Below, in pieces: positions 19,775-28,694 of a DNA stretch of 64,000 bases; within the stretch, counting starts at the first letter, position 1; every line of letters begins with the position of its first letter. The stretch is taken from assembly GCF_015354575.1 (NCBI RefSeq), contig NZ_JACAFQ010000009.1:79291-143290 (forward strand). The letters are read 5' to 3'. Under the pieces are notes generated by a model. The model had not been told where the DNA came from, ran no database searches, and saw nothing but the letters and a program-made list of their open reading frames with translations. Origin of the DNA: Pseudomonas sp. UFMG81. Lineage in GTDB: Bacteria; Pseudomonadota; Gammaproteobacteria; Pseudomonadales; Pseudomonadaceae. A program made the position numbers and the translations under genes.

Positions 19775-19822
19775 GCTCTTGCTCTTGCTCTTGCTCTTGC
19801 TCTTGCTCTTGCTCTTGCTCTT
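19775..19822. repeat. Hexanucleotide tandem repeat (GCTCTT)8
   Basis: Eight perfect GCTCTT units are followed by GCTTCTAAGCGCGCAATAG. The matching place in island 2 has only three units. Confidence 0.95.
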
Positions 19823-20151
19823 GCTTCTAAGCGCGCAATAGTCCAGGCAACACAAATTGCGACTTCAGGAGGCCGAGTGGAGGTGACTGGAGGGCCCTGG
19901 TGCGCAGCACCCTTCGGCGTTAGCCGAAGGCGCGAGATGTAGACTTGCGCAGCAAGTCGGAGGCCGCGCGGGCCCGGAAGGCGCCGGAGCGAGGGGACCC
20001 CGGAGCGCAGCGCAGGGGCCGTATGATGGGAGCGGGCGGCTTTGGTTACTTTGGCCAAGACCAAAGTAACCCGCCGTAAGGGCGGAAAGGTGACTAAATG
20101 TCGCCATCGCCGCCGAATACGCATATATCTATCAAAACCAACACTATGAAA

Positions 20152-20247
20152 GCCGCAGCCGCAGCCGCAGCCGCAGCCGCAGCCGCAGCCGCAGCCGCAG
20201 CCGCAGCCGCAGCCGCAGCCGCAGCCGCAGCCGAAGCCGAAGCCGAA
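20152..20247. repeat. Hexanucleotide tandem repeat (GCCGCA)13(GCCGAA)3
   Basis: Thirteen GCCGCA units then three GCCGAA units form the right outer edge of island 1, ending at the 3' end of the CopD-like gene. Confidence 0.95.
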
Positions 20248-20248
20248 A

Positions 20249-20713
20249 TCAGATCAAAATCCGCGAGCTCGCCACCGCCACCACCGCCAGCCCAATCGCC
20301 AGATTGACCCCCACCATCCGCCGAATGCGCCCGAGCACCCCAGCCCCCGCCGCCCAATCCTCAGCCTGCACCGCCGCACGCAACTCAGGCAGCAGCAACG
20401 CCTGGATCCGCATGAACAACGCGAACATCACGATCCCGCCGCCGATCATCACCTGCACATAGCGAGGCGCCGTCTCGAACCCGGCAAAGCGCAGGTGGAT
20501 CATCCCCATCCCGCTGACAGCCAACACCGCCACCGCCAGCCAGACCCATCTGAAGAACCGCTGGAAAACCTCCACCCACAGCCGCAGCCGCGCCGGCCCT
20601 TCGAGGGCGGCAACCGTGGCCGGGCGCAGTACCAGCCAGGCGAAGAACATGCCGCCTACCCAGACCAGGGCGGCAAGTACATGCAGGGTGTAGGGCAGGG
20701 CAAAGGCGAGCAT
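20249..20713 (-). CDS. CopD-family membrane protein
   Basis: A 154-residue inner-membrane protein with four transmembrane helices (LHVLAALVWVGGMFFAWLVL, WLAVAVLAVSGMGMI, VMIGGGIVMFALFM, GVNLAIGLAVVAVASS). His10 and the W-x-GG-M-F region match CopD-type copper/haem-related proteins. The start is placed at ATG 20713 because GGAG lies six bases before it; ATG 20725 and TTG 20734 are possible. Its stop codon sits one base from the hexanucleotide repeat of island 1. Divergent from dinG. Confidence 0.8.
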   Translation of the reverse strand: MLAFALPYTLHVLAALVWVGGMFFAWLVLRPATVAALEGPARLRLWVEVFQRFFRWVWLAVAVLAVSGMGMIHLRFAGFETAPRYVQVMIGGGIVMFALFMRIQALLLPELRAAVQAEDWAAGAGVLGRIRRMVGVNLAIGLAVVAVASSRILI

Positions 20714-20811
20714 CCGGATCTCCATGCGGCACAAAGGGCAATAGCGGGGTATGATAGCCGGCCCATGCGAAACACTGAAAATATATCCAGCCTTCCGGGC
20801 GCCCGCAGACC

Positions 20812-22956
20812 ATGATCAGCAACGAACTCAAAGCCACCATCCAGGGCGCCTACTCGCGTTTCCTCGAAGCCAAAAGCCTCAAGCCACGCTATGGCCAGCG
20901 CCTGATGATTGCCGAAGTGGCCAAGGTGCTCGGTGACATCGCCTGCGACGATGAAGGCCGACGCAGCGGCGAACCCGCCGTGGTGGCGGTGGAGGCCGGT
21001 ACCGGTACCGGCAAGACCGTCGCCTACGCCCTCGCCGCTATTCCGGCCGCCAAGGCCGCCGGCAAGCGTCTGGTGATCGCCACCGCTACCGTGGCGCTGC
21101 AGGAACAGATTGTGCTCAAGGACTTGCCCGACCTGATGCGCAACAGCGGGCTGAACTTCAGCTTCGCCCTGGCCAAGGGCCGTGGCCGCTACCTGTGCCT
21201 GTCCAAGCTCGACATCCTGCTGCAGGAAGGCCACGCCCAGTCGGCCACCGCCCAGTTGTTCGAGGAAGAAGGCTTCCATATCGAAGTCGATGAGCGCAGC
21301 CAGAAGCTGTTCAACAGCATGATCGAGAAGCTTGCCGGCAACCGCTGGGACGGCGATCGCGACAGCTGGTCCGAAGCCGTCGAAGACCAGGACTGGGCGC
21401 GCCTGACCACCGACCACAGCCAGTGCACCGGCCGTCACTGCCCGAACTTCCAGCAGTGCGTGTTCTACAAAGCCCGCGAAGGCATGGGCAAGGTCGATGT
21501 GATCGTCACCAACCACGACATGGTCCTGGCCGACCTGGCGCTGGGCGGCGGCGCCGTGCTGCCCGACCCGCGCGACACCATGTACGTGTTCGACGAAGGC
21601 CACCACTTGCCGGACAAGGCCATCGGCCACTTCGCCCACTATTCGCGCTTGCGCTCCACCGCCGACTGGCTGGAGCAGACCGCCAAGAACCTCACCAAGC
21701 TGCTGGCCCAGCACCCGCTGCCAGGCGACTTGGGGCGCTACATCGAGCAGGTACCGGAGCTGGCCCGCGAGGTACGCACCCAACAGCAGTTCATGTTCAC
21801 CCTCTGTGAGCAGGTCGCCGACTTCCGTGCCGGTGAAGACATGGAGGGCCGCGACCGCCCACGCTACCGCTTCGAAGGTGGCGTGGTGCCCGAGCAGATC
21901 CGCGAAGTCGGCATCGAACTGAAGAAGGGCTTCGCCCGCCTCAATGACCTGTTCACCCGCCTGGCCGACCTGCTCAAGGAAGGCATGGACGGCGAGAACA
22001 ACATCGGTATCGCCAGCCACCAGGCCGAGGAGTGGTACCCGCTGTTCGGCAGCCTGGTCACCCGTGCCCAGGGCAACTGGGAGCTGTGGACCGCGTTCAC
22101 CGCCGAAGACCCCGAAGACAACCCGCCCATGGCTCGCTGGCTGACCCTGGCCGAGACCGGCGCGTTGTTCGATATCGAAGTCAACGCCAGCCCCATCCTC
22201 GCCGCGGAGATGCTGCGCAAGAGCCTGTGGAACGTCGCCTACGGCGCCCTGGTGACCTCGGCGACCCTTACCGCGCTGGGCAAGTTCGACCGCTTCCGCA
22301 TGCGCTCGGGGCTGCCGCGCGATGCGGTGCAGTGCGTGGTGCCCAGCCCGTTCGTGCACGGCGATGCCGGCCTGCTGCGGGTACCCGACCTGGGGGCAGA
22401 CCCGCGGGATGCCACGGCGCACACCGCATCCATCATCCGTGAGCTGCCGAACATCGTCGAAGGTGCGCGCGGCGCGCTGGTGTTGTTCTCCTCGCGCAAG
22501 CAGATGCAGGACGTGTTCGACGGCCTGGACCGCGACTGGCGCAAGCTGGTGCTGATCCAGGGCAACCTGTCCAAGCAGGAGACGCTCAACAAGCACAAGG
22601 CGCGGGTCGACGACGGCCAGCACAGCGTGCTGTTCGGCCTGGCCAGCTTCGCCGAGGGTGTCGACCTGCCGGGTGCCTACTGCGAGCACGTGGTGATCGC
22701 CAAGATCCCCTTCGCCGTACCCGATGACCCGGTCGAGGCCGCGCTGGCCGAATGGATCGAGGCCCGCGGCGGCAACCCGTTCATGGAAATCGCCGTCCCC
22801 GACGCTTCGTTGCGCCTGATCCAGGCCTGCGGCCGCTTGCTGCGCACCGAGCAGGACCGTGGCGTCATCACCTTGCTCGACCGGCGCCTGGTCACCCAGC
22901 GCTATGGCAAGGCTATCCTCAATGCGCTGCCGCCATTCCGCCGGGAAATCGGCTGA
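20812..22956 (+). CDS. dinG: ATP-dependent DNA helicase DinG
   Basis: A 714-residue XPD-like 5'-3' helicase that unwinds R-loops and forked DNA. Walker A is EAGTGTGKT near residues 62-70; the DEAH-like box reads DEGH. Iron-sulfur Cys are visible in RYLCLSK and in CTGRHC...QQC. The helicase C motifs include SATLTALGKF, SFAEGVDLPG and QACGRLLR. No LexA-type CTGT-N8-ACAG box was seen directly upstream, so SOS control is not supported here. Confidence 0.96.
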   Translation: MISNELKATIQGAYSRFLEAKSLKPRYGQRLMIAEVAKVLGDIACDDEGRRSGEPAVVAVEAGTGTGKTVAYALAAIPAAKAAGKRLVIATATVALQEQIVLKDLPDLMRNSGLNFSFALAKGRGRYLCLSKLDILLQEGHAQSATAQLFEEEGFHIEVDERSQKLFNSMIEKLAGNRWDGDRDSWSEAVEDQDWARLTTDHSQCTGRHCPNFQQCVFYKAREGMGKVDVIVTNHDMVLADLALGGGAVLPDPRDTMYVFDEGHHLPDKAIGHFAHYSRLRSTADWLEQTAKNLTKLLAQHPLPGDLGRYIEQVPELAREVRTQQQFMFTLCEQVADFRAGEDMEGRDRPRYRFEGGVVPEQIREVGIELKKGFARLNDLFTRLADLLKEGMDGENNIGIASHQAEEWYPLFGSLVTRAQGNWELWTAFTAEDPEDNPPMARWLTLAETGALFDIEVNASPILAAEMLRKSLWNVAYGALVTSATLTALGKFDRFRMRSGLPRDAVQCVVPSPFVHGDAGLLRVPDLGADPRDATAHTASIIRELPNIVEGARGALVLFSSRKQMQDVFDGLDRDWRKLVLIQGNLSKQETLNKHKARVDDGQHSVLFGLASFAEGVDLPGAYCEHVVIAKIPFAVPDDPVEAALAEWIEARGGNPFMEIAVPDASLRLIQACGRLLRTEQDRGVITLLDRRLVTQRYGKAILNALPPFRREIG

Positions 22957-23036
22957 GCGCCGGAGCAAGACGCCTTCCCCGTTGTCCATACTCGATCGTG
23001 AGCCCATGACGGGCTCTGAAGGAGAGCCACCGCCCT

Positions 23037-25259
23037 ATGATCCGCCGTACCCTGCCTGTGATGTTCTCCCTGTTGTTCAGCGCGCCATTGCTGGCCGGGC
23101 AACAGACGCTGTTCAGTTTCGTGCGCCCAGCCTCGGTGGTGAACGTGACCACCCAGGACGCCACGTTGCCGCAGTACAACGCGGAACAGACAGCCGAGGG
23201 CGAGGTATTGCGGCGGGTGGTGTTCAACCCGGTGGCGCAGCCGACGTTGCGCCTTGCCCCGCAAAGCGGTGCCTGGGACTGGTCCGCCGGCCAGGCGCTG
23301 GCGTTACGCCTGCAGAGTGGCATGGACTGGGCACTGACCGTCGACGTGACGATACAGAGCAGCGACGGGCGCACCCTGACCAGTCGCATCGACTTGCCGG
23401 CGGGGCCGGCGCAGACGGTGATGATCCCACTCAAGGCCAGCTCGCCGCTGAGCCAGGGCATGCGCGCCGGGCCGCCCATGCCCTGGGTTCACGAAGGGCA
23501 ACGGCTGTTGCTGACCAGTAGCGCTGGGGCGGTTGGCCTCGACCAGGTCACCTCGATCAGCTTGAGCATCCCCAGCCCCAAGGTGGCCCAGAGCCTGTTG
23601 ATCGAAAGGGTTGGCCTGCAGGATGACGACCTGGCGTTCAAGGCCGCCTACAGCGGCTTGATCGATACCTATGGACAATCCACCCGTGGACGCTGGCCGG
23701 AAAAGATCGCCAGTGACGACCAGCTCAAGGCCGGCGACAGCCGCGAACAGGGGCAACTCAAGGCCTGGCTGGCCGAGCGCGACAAGCTCGGCCTGGATGC
23801 CTATGGCGGCCTGCTGGCCGGGCCGGCCTTCGAGGCCAAGGGTTTTTTCCGCACCGAAAAGCGCGATGGGCGCTGGTACCTGGTGACGCCGGACGGCCAT
23901 CCGTTCTACTCGCTGGGGGTCAACGCCGTAGCGCCCGATGGTGGGCGCACCTACGTCGCAGGCCGCGAGGACATGTTCACTGGCCTGCCGGCGAGCAGCG
24001 AGGCACTGGCCGCGTTCTATGGCGAAGGCAACAACGACGATGGCAATGCCTCGTCCCAAGGGCGCAACTTCAAGCAGGGGCGTTGGTTCGACTTTTATGC
24101 CGCCAACCTCCAGCGCACCTATGGCAAGCCGTGTGCACAGGAGGCGGCTGAATGCCCGCCACCGGCCTTGGATACCCAGCGCTGGCAAGCCCACACTCTC
24201 GATCGCCTGCAAGCCTGGGGCTTCAATACCCTGGGTAACTGGAGCGAGCCCGCACTCGGCCAGGCCAAACGCATGCCGTACACCCTGCCGCTGTCGATTG
24301 TCGGCGACTATGCCAGCATCAGCACCGGCATGGACTGGTGGGGGCGCATGCCCGACCCGTTCGACCCACGCTTCGCCATGGCCACCGAGCGCGCCGTGGC
24401 CATTGCCGCTCGCGATCACCGCGACGACCCTTGGCTGATCGGTTATTTCGCCGACAATGAGCTGGCCTGGGCGGCGCCGGGCGATGACCCCAAGGCCCGC
24501 TACGGCCTGGCCTACGGCACCTTGCGCCTGACCACCGACGTGCCGGCCAAGCGCGCGTTTCTCAAGCAGCTGCGCGACAAGTACCGCAACCAGGACGGCC
24601 TGTCGAAGGCCTGGGGCATCGAGCTGAGCGCCTGGGAGCTGATGGAAGACCCGGGCTTCGAGGCCCCGCTACCCGACCCCGAGCACCCGGAGATCGAGCG
24701 TGACTACCAGTACTTCCAGCAGGTGTTCGCCGAAACCTATTTCAAGACCATCGCCGATGCGCTGAAGTGGCATGCGCCCAACCATCTGCTGCTGGGTGGC
24801 CGCTATGCCGTAAGTACGCCGGAGGCGGTGAAAGCCTGCGCCGAGTTCTGCGACGTGCTGAGCTTCAACTTCTATACCCTCAAGCCCGAGGATGGCTACG
24901 ACTTCGCCCGCCTGGCCGAGCTGGACAAGCCGGTGCTGGTCTCCGAATTCCAGTTCGGTTCCCGCGATCGCGGCCCGTTCTGGCCTGGCCCACTGGAAGT
25001 GGCGCGCGAAGAAGACCGCGGGCCGGCCTATGGCAACTTCCTCAAGGCGGCCCTGGCCCAGTCGATGATCGTTGGCGCGCACTGGTTCCAGTACCTCGAT
25101 CAACCGGCCAGCGGGCGCCTGCTCGATGGCGAGAACGGCCACCTCGGGCTGGTGGCCATCACGGACGTCGCCTATCAGGGCTTTGTCGAAGCGGTGCGGC
25201 GCAGCAACCTGCAAGCCGTTGGTCAGTTGCGCAAGGCGCTGGACAAACCTGCGCCATGA
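23037..25259 (+). CDS. Exported agarase-like glycoside hydrolase
   Basis: A 740-residue secreted protein. The signal peptide ends at about LLAG/QQ. An N-terminal beta-sandwich-like region (~25-220) precedes a TIM-barrel glycosidase domain. The acid/base Glu is E475 in YFADNELAW and the probable nucleophile E637 in VSEFQFG, the clan GH-A arrangement. Overall it resembles beta-agarases (GH50-like) and GH42-type enzymes. True agar cleavage is unproven; a soil pseudomonad may use it on another galactan or its own exopolysaccharide. Both dinG upstream and the esterase downstream look independent. Confidence 0.8.
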   Translation: MIRRTLPVMFSLLFSAPLLAGQQTLFSFVRPASVVNVTTQDATLPQYNAEQTAEGEVLRRVVFNPVAQPTLRLAPQSGAWDWSAGQALALRLQSGMDWALTVDVTIQSSDGRTLTSRIDLPAGPAQTVMIPLKASSPLSQGMRAGPPMPWVHEGQRLLLTSSAGAVGLDQVTSISLSIPSPKVAQSLLIERVGLQDDDLAFKAAYSGLIDTYGQSTRGRWPEKIASDDQLKAGDSREQGQLKAWLAERDKLGLDAYGGLLAGPAFEAKGFFRTEKRDGRWYLVTPDGHPFYSLGVNAVAPDGGRTYVAGREDMFTGLPASSEALAAFYGEGNNDDGNASSQGRNFKQGRWFDFYAANLQRTYGKPCAQEAAECPPPALDTQRWQAHTLDRLQAWGFNTLGNWSEPALGQAKRMPYTLPLSIVGDYASISTGMDWWGRMPDPFDPRFAMATERAVAIAARDHRDDPWLIGYFADNELAWAAPGDDPKARYGLAYGTLRLTTDVPAKRAFLKQLRDKYRNQDGLSKAWGIELSAWELMEDPGFEAPLPDPEHPEIERDYQYFQQVFAETYFKTIADALKWHAPNHLLLGGRYAVSTPEAVKACAEFCDVLSFNFYTLKPEDGYDFARLAELDKPVLVSEFQFGSRDRGPFWPGPLEVAREEDRGPAYGNFLKAALAQSMIVGAHWFQYLDQPASGRLLDGENGHLGLVAITDVAYQGFVEAVRRSNLQAVGQLRKALDKPAP

Positions 25260-25383
25260 CTGGGCTGCTGGCTCGGGACAGAGATATTTGGTAGCGACCA
25301 CCGAGCCACATTCAGTAGGCAAACGCGCCAACTACTGAAACAATGCACGCCTTTTCCAGCAAGGTCGTACGGAGAGCAGGCGG

Positions 25384-26529
25384 GTGCAGATCCAGGGTCA
25401 CTATGAGCTGAAGTTCGAGGCGGTGCGCGAGGCATTCGCCGCGTTGTTCGAAGATCCCCAGGAGCGTGGCGCGGCGCTGTGCATCCAGGTCGGCGGCGAC
25501 ACCGTGGTCGACCTGTGGGCCGGCAGCGCCGACAAAGACGGCCGCGAGGCCTGGCACAGCGACACCATCGCCAACCTGTTCTCCTGCACCAAGACCTTCA
25601 CTGCCGTCACCGCCCTGCAACTGGTGGGCGAGGGCAAGCTCGACCTCGATGCACCGGTTGCGCGCTACTGGCCTGAGTTCGCCCAGGCCGGCAAGGAGCA
25701 GGTCACCCTGCGCCAGTTGCTCAGCCACCGCGCCGGCTTGCCGGCCATCCGCGAGCTGCTGCCGGCCGAGGCGCTGTACGACTGGCAGGCGATGGTTGAC
25801 GCGCTGGCTGCCGAGGCGCCCTGGTGGACGCCCGGTAGCGAACACGGTTATGCCGCCATCACCTATGGCTGGTTGATTGGTGAGCTGATCCGCCGCGTCG
25901 ATGGGCGCGGCCCGGGTGATTCGATCGTCGCGCGTACCGCAAGGCCGTTGGGCCTGGACTTCCATGTCGGCCTGGCCGACGAAGAATTCCACCGCGTGGC
26001 GCACATCGCTCGTGGCAAGGGCAACCCCGGCGATGCCGCGGCCCAGCGCCTGCTGCAGGTGACCATGCGCGAGCCCGAGGCGCTGTCGACCCGTGCCTTC
26101 ACCAACCCGCCGGCCATACTGACCAGCACCAACAAGCCCGAGTGGCGGCGTATGCAGCAGCCGGCAGCCAATGGCCATGGCAATGCGCGCAGCCTGGCGG
26201 GCTTCTATGCTGGCCTGCTCGACGGCAGCCTGCTCGAATCCGAGCTGCTCGATGAGCTGACCCGCGAACACAGTATCGGCCAGGACCGCACCTTGCTGAC
26301 CCAAACCCGCTTTGGGCTAGGCTGCATGCTAGACCAACCCGATGTGGCCAATGCCACCTTCGGCCTCGGCAAACACGCCTTTGGTCACCCGGGCGCCGGC
26401 GGATCGGTCGGTTTCGCCGACCCCGAACATGACGTCGCCTTCGGCTTCGTCACCAACACCCTTGGCCCCTACGTGCTGATGGATCCGCGCGCGCAGCACC
26501 TGGTGCGAGTACTTGCCAGCTGCCTTTGA
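25384..26529 (+). CDS. Beta-lactamase-fold serine hydrolase (EstB-like)
   Basis: A 381-residue protein of the class C beta-lactamase/esterase family. The nucleophile is S67 with K70 (SCTK, the SxxK motif). Tyr156 in GYAAITYG is the likely base, and HPGAGGS replaces the KTG box. No signal peptide, so it is cytoplasmic, which argues for esterase or D-peptidase activity rather than beta-lactam resistance. It starts at GTG 25384 with GGAG nine bases upstream. Confidence 0.88.
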   Translation: MQIQGHYELKFEAVREAFAALFEDPQERGAALCIQVGGDTVVDLWAGSADKDGREAWHSDTIANLFSCTKTFTAVTALQLVGEGKLDLDAPVARYWPEFAQAGKEQVTLRQLLSHRAGLPAIRELLPAEALYDWQAMVDALAAEAPWWTPGSEHGYAAITYGWLIGELIRRVDGRGPGDSIVARTARPLGLDFHVGLADEEFHRVAHIARGKGNPGDAAAQRLLQVTMREPEALSTRAFTNPPAILTSTNKPEWRRMQQPAANGHGNARSLAGFYAGLLDGSLLESELLDELTREHSIGQDRTLLTQTRFGLGCMLDQPDVANATFGLGKHAFGHPGAGGSVGFADPEHDVAFGFVTNTLGPYVLMDPRAQHLVRVLASCL

Positions 26530-26628
26530 TCGGCTGGCGCGGGTATTGCCCGAAGCCTTTGACTATTCTCAGTGCCTAACGCTGAAAGGTGTGGGTAGAA
26601 TTTCTTTCAATTTCATGGTGTATCGCTG

Positions 26629-27603
26629 ATGTCTTCACATAAAACCTTAGCACTTGCCCTGTGCCTGACCATGACTGGCTGCGCCAGCCACTCCCAGGAC
26701 AGTGCCAAAGAGGGTGGCCTGAACTGGTGGCCGTTCGGTTCGGATAAAGTCGCCGACAAGGAAGTGAAAGCGGCCGTCACCGAGAACGTCGCCAAGGCCG
26801 ACGCCAAGTCCGAGAGCGACAGCCGCTGGTGGTGGCCGTTCGGTAGCGACGACAAGAAAGCCCAGGCCGCAGCGGTACCGAAGATCGACCAGAAGGCCAC
26901 CCAGGCCTGGCTCGACCAGTACGAGCCGAAGGTGCGTGAAGCCATCAAGGGCAGCAAGTTCGAGCTGGAGCGCCGTGAAGACGTGCTGGCGGTGACCATC
27001 CCGGTCGACGGCTCCTACAACCCGGACCGTCCCAACATGCTGTTGCCGGTCACCCTGAGCCCGATCACCCAGGTCGCCAAGGCCATCGAAGCCGACAGCA
27101 AGACTGCCATCCTGATCCTCGGCCATGGCGACAGCAGCGGTGCGACCGCCGCCACCCAGAAGCTCAGCCTCGAGCGTGCCGCCTCGGTGTCGGCGATCTT
27201 CCGCCTCAGTGGCCTGCAGCGTGACCGCCTGATGCTCAAGGGCATGGGCTCGTTGATGCCACGCGCCGCCAACGACAGTGCTCCAGGCCGTGCGCTGAAC
27301 CGCCGTGTCGAACTGCTGCTGACGCCACAGAACACCATGGTCGCGCTGCTGGCCAAGTACCAGCAGGCAGCTCCGGCACCCGCTCCGGCAGCCATGGTCG
27401 CTACCCAGGACGCCAAGCCTGTAGAAGCCAAGCCGGCTGCCAAGGCTACTGCCAAGCCAGCCGCGAAGAAGCCCGCGGCGAAAGCCAAGGCACCGGCCAA
27501 GACCACCGCCGCCAAGAAAAAGACCGCGCCGGCCAAACCGGCCGCGAAAAAGCCGGCCACCGACAAGAAAGTCGCCGCCAACAGCCCTGCGAAGACCAAC
27601 TGA
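26629..27603 (+). CDS. OmpA-type lipoprotein with Lys/Ala/Pro-rich tail
   Basis: A 324-residue protein. The signal has lipobox MTGC. Two copies of WWPFGSD occur at ~33-39 and ~68-74 in a polar linker. An OmpA/MotB-like domain (~100-235) includes [32 protein letters not shown] and NRRVELLL. From about 247 to the end the chain is almost only Lys, Ala and Pro (KPAAKK-like units), similar to histone H1-like tails such as AlgP. A peptidoglycan-binding lipoprotein with a strongly basic tail could bind LPS, nucleic acid or the wall; that is inference. pdxH follows 19 bases later. Confidence 0.85.
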   Translation: MSSHKTLALALCLTMTGCASHSQDSAKEGGLNWWPFGSDKVADKEVKAAVTENVAKADAKSESDSRWWWPFGSDDKKAQAAAVPKIDQKATQAWLDQYEPKVREAIKGSKFELERREDVLAVTIPVDGSYNPDRPNMLLPVTLSPITQVAKAIEADSKTAILILGHGDSSGATAATQKLSLERAASVSAIFRLSGLQRDRLMLKGMGSLMPRAANDSAPGRALNRRVELLLTPQNTMVALLAKYQQAAPAPAPAAMVATQDAKPVEAKPAAKATAKPAAKKPAAKAKAPAKTTAAKKKTAPAKPAAKKPATDKKVAANSPAKTN

Positions 27604-27622
27604 TCGTCAAGGAAACGCAGCC

Positions 27623-28270
27623 ATGACCCAATCCCTGGCCGATATGCGCCGCGACTACACCCGTGATGGCCTGGCCGAAGCCCAGGCCCCGGGTGAGCCG
27701 TTCGCGCTGTTCCACCAATGGTTCGCCGACGCGGTGAAGACCGAGCAGTTGCCGGTGGAAGCCAACGCCATGACCCTGGCGACGGTCGACGCCGACGGTC
27801 GCCCGCATTGCCGGGTGCTGTTGCTCAAGGCCCTCGATGCGCGTGGCTTCACCTTCTTTACCAACTACGACAGCGCCAAGGGCCAGCACATCGCGGCAAA
27901 CCCGTTCGGCGCCATGACCTTCTTCTGGCCGGCGCTGGAGCGCCAGGTACGGATCGAAGGGCGGGTGGAGAAGGTCACGGCCAAGGAGTCGGACGATTAC
28001 TTCCAGGTGCGCCCGCTGGGTAGCCGACTGGGGGCCTGGGCATCGCCGCAGAGCCGAGTGATTGCTGGACGCGAAGAGCTGGAGGGGCTGGTCAAGGCCA
28101 CCGAGGCGCGTTTCTCCGATAGCCAACCCCATTGCCCCGAGCACTGGGGCGGCTATCGTTTGCTGCCCGAGCGAATCGAGTTCTGGCAGGGACGGGCCAG
28201 CCGTCTGCATGATCGCCTGAATTATCGGTTGGTCGACGGCCAGTGGCAGCGCGAGCGCCTGGCACCGTAA
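27623..28270 (+). CDS. pdxH: Pyridoxamine 5'-phosphate oxidase
   Basis: FMN enzyme that oxidises PNP/PMP to pyridoxal 5'-phosphate. The 215-residue length fits. N-terminal [10 protein letters not shown] and substrate region [22 protein letters not shown] are typical, as is C-terminal [17 protein letters not shown]. The ribosome site AAGGA lies nine bases before ATG 27623. It may be read through from the OmpA-type gene. Confidence 0.97.
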   Translation: MTQSLADMRRDYTRDGLAEAQAPGEPFALFHQWFADAVKTEQLPVEANAMTLATVDADGRPHCRVLLLKALDARGFTFFTNYDSAKGQHIAANPFGAMTFFWPALERQVRIEGRVEKVTAKESDDYFQVRPLGSRLGAWASPQSRVIAGREELEGLVKATEARFSDSQPHCPEHWGGYRLLPERIEFWQGRASRLHDRLNYRLVDGQWQRERLAP

Positions 28271-28275
28271 CGAAG

Positions 28276-28298
28276 AAGGGCCGCAATGCGGCCCTTTT
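28276..28298. terminator. Bidirectional intrinsic terminator after pdxH
   Basis: AAGGGCCGC-AAT-GCGGCCCTT followed by TT lies between the convergent pdxH and the small membrane gene. Confidence 0.85.
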
Positions 28299-28315
28299 GC
28301 TTGCTGGCAAACAGC

Positions 28316-28546
28316 TTATCGATACTGCGCCGCTTCCCGCTCCAACCACGCCGCCAGCGCCTTGCGTTTGACCTTTTCTGTCCGCGCCCGCTCCAGCAAC
28401 TGGAGCATGAATGCTTGCTTCGCCGGATCGTCCCCCGCCAGCGACAGCGCCAGGTCCCGGTCCATCCAGCGGCGCATGCGTACATACAGCCACCCGTGAA
28501 AATACAAGCCTGCGGCTGTCGCAACGACAACGATGAAGTAATCCAT
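28316..28546 (-). CDS. Small membrane-anchored hypothetical protein
   Basis: A 76-residue protein with one N-terminal helix (YFIVVVATAAGLYFHGWLYV) and a positively charged cytoplasmic tail (RMRRWMDRDLA ... RARTEKVKRKALAAWLEREAAQ). Start ATG 28546 is used; the frame upstream of it lacks protein-like sequence. No family was recognised. Confidence 0.75.
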   Translation of the reverse strand: MDYFIVVVATAAGLYFHGWLYVRMRRWMDRDLALSLAGDDPAKQAFMLQLLERARTEKVKRKALAAWLEREAAQYR

Positions 28547-28694
28547 GGCTATTCTTGGTCTCACCTGTACGCCCGCAACACAGCCAGTGGCGGCTGTACC
28601 TGAGCTGAATGAAAACAATTTTATAACGTTTGCGCCGTGACACCTGTCAAGGCGAGGCGTCTAATGAGCACCTGAAACTTTTGGAGATATACCC

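Larger units (their letters stand above)
19303..20132. repeat. Long inverted-repeat element, island 1
   Basis: Left arm about 19303-19570 and right arm about 19859-20132 are inverted copies. Their ends read GTATATCCAT and GTGACGCTTATTCACC, followed by TTTCCGCCCTTACGGCGG and GCTTACTTTGG. The inner arm module has CTTCGGCTAATGCCGAAGG, GTGCTGCGCACCAGGGCCC and CCTCCTGAAGTCGCG. The ~290-base centre holds a REP pair and a (GCTCTT)8 tract. Open frames inside it are composition artefacts; I find no gene from 19174 to 20248. A second copy on the same plan is at 49410-50177. Confidence 0.85.

Noticed and set aside
19322..20107. Open frames in the arms of island 1, and the similar ones at 49429-50164, starting LIHLSALTAAYF
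   Set aside because: They occur in both arms and both islands only because the DNA repeats; no ribosome sites and frames shift between copies.
20094..20357. Poly-Ala open frame through the hexanucleotide tract
   Set aside because: It is a direct translation of (GCCGCA)n with no protein-like sequence on either side.
20750..20755. TATGAT as -10 promoter of dinG
   Set aside because: No -35 element at suitable distance, so I did not list it.
25384..26529. Chromosomal beta-lactamase (AmpC)
   Set aside because: No signal peptide and no KTG box; closer to cytoplasmic EstB-type esterases.
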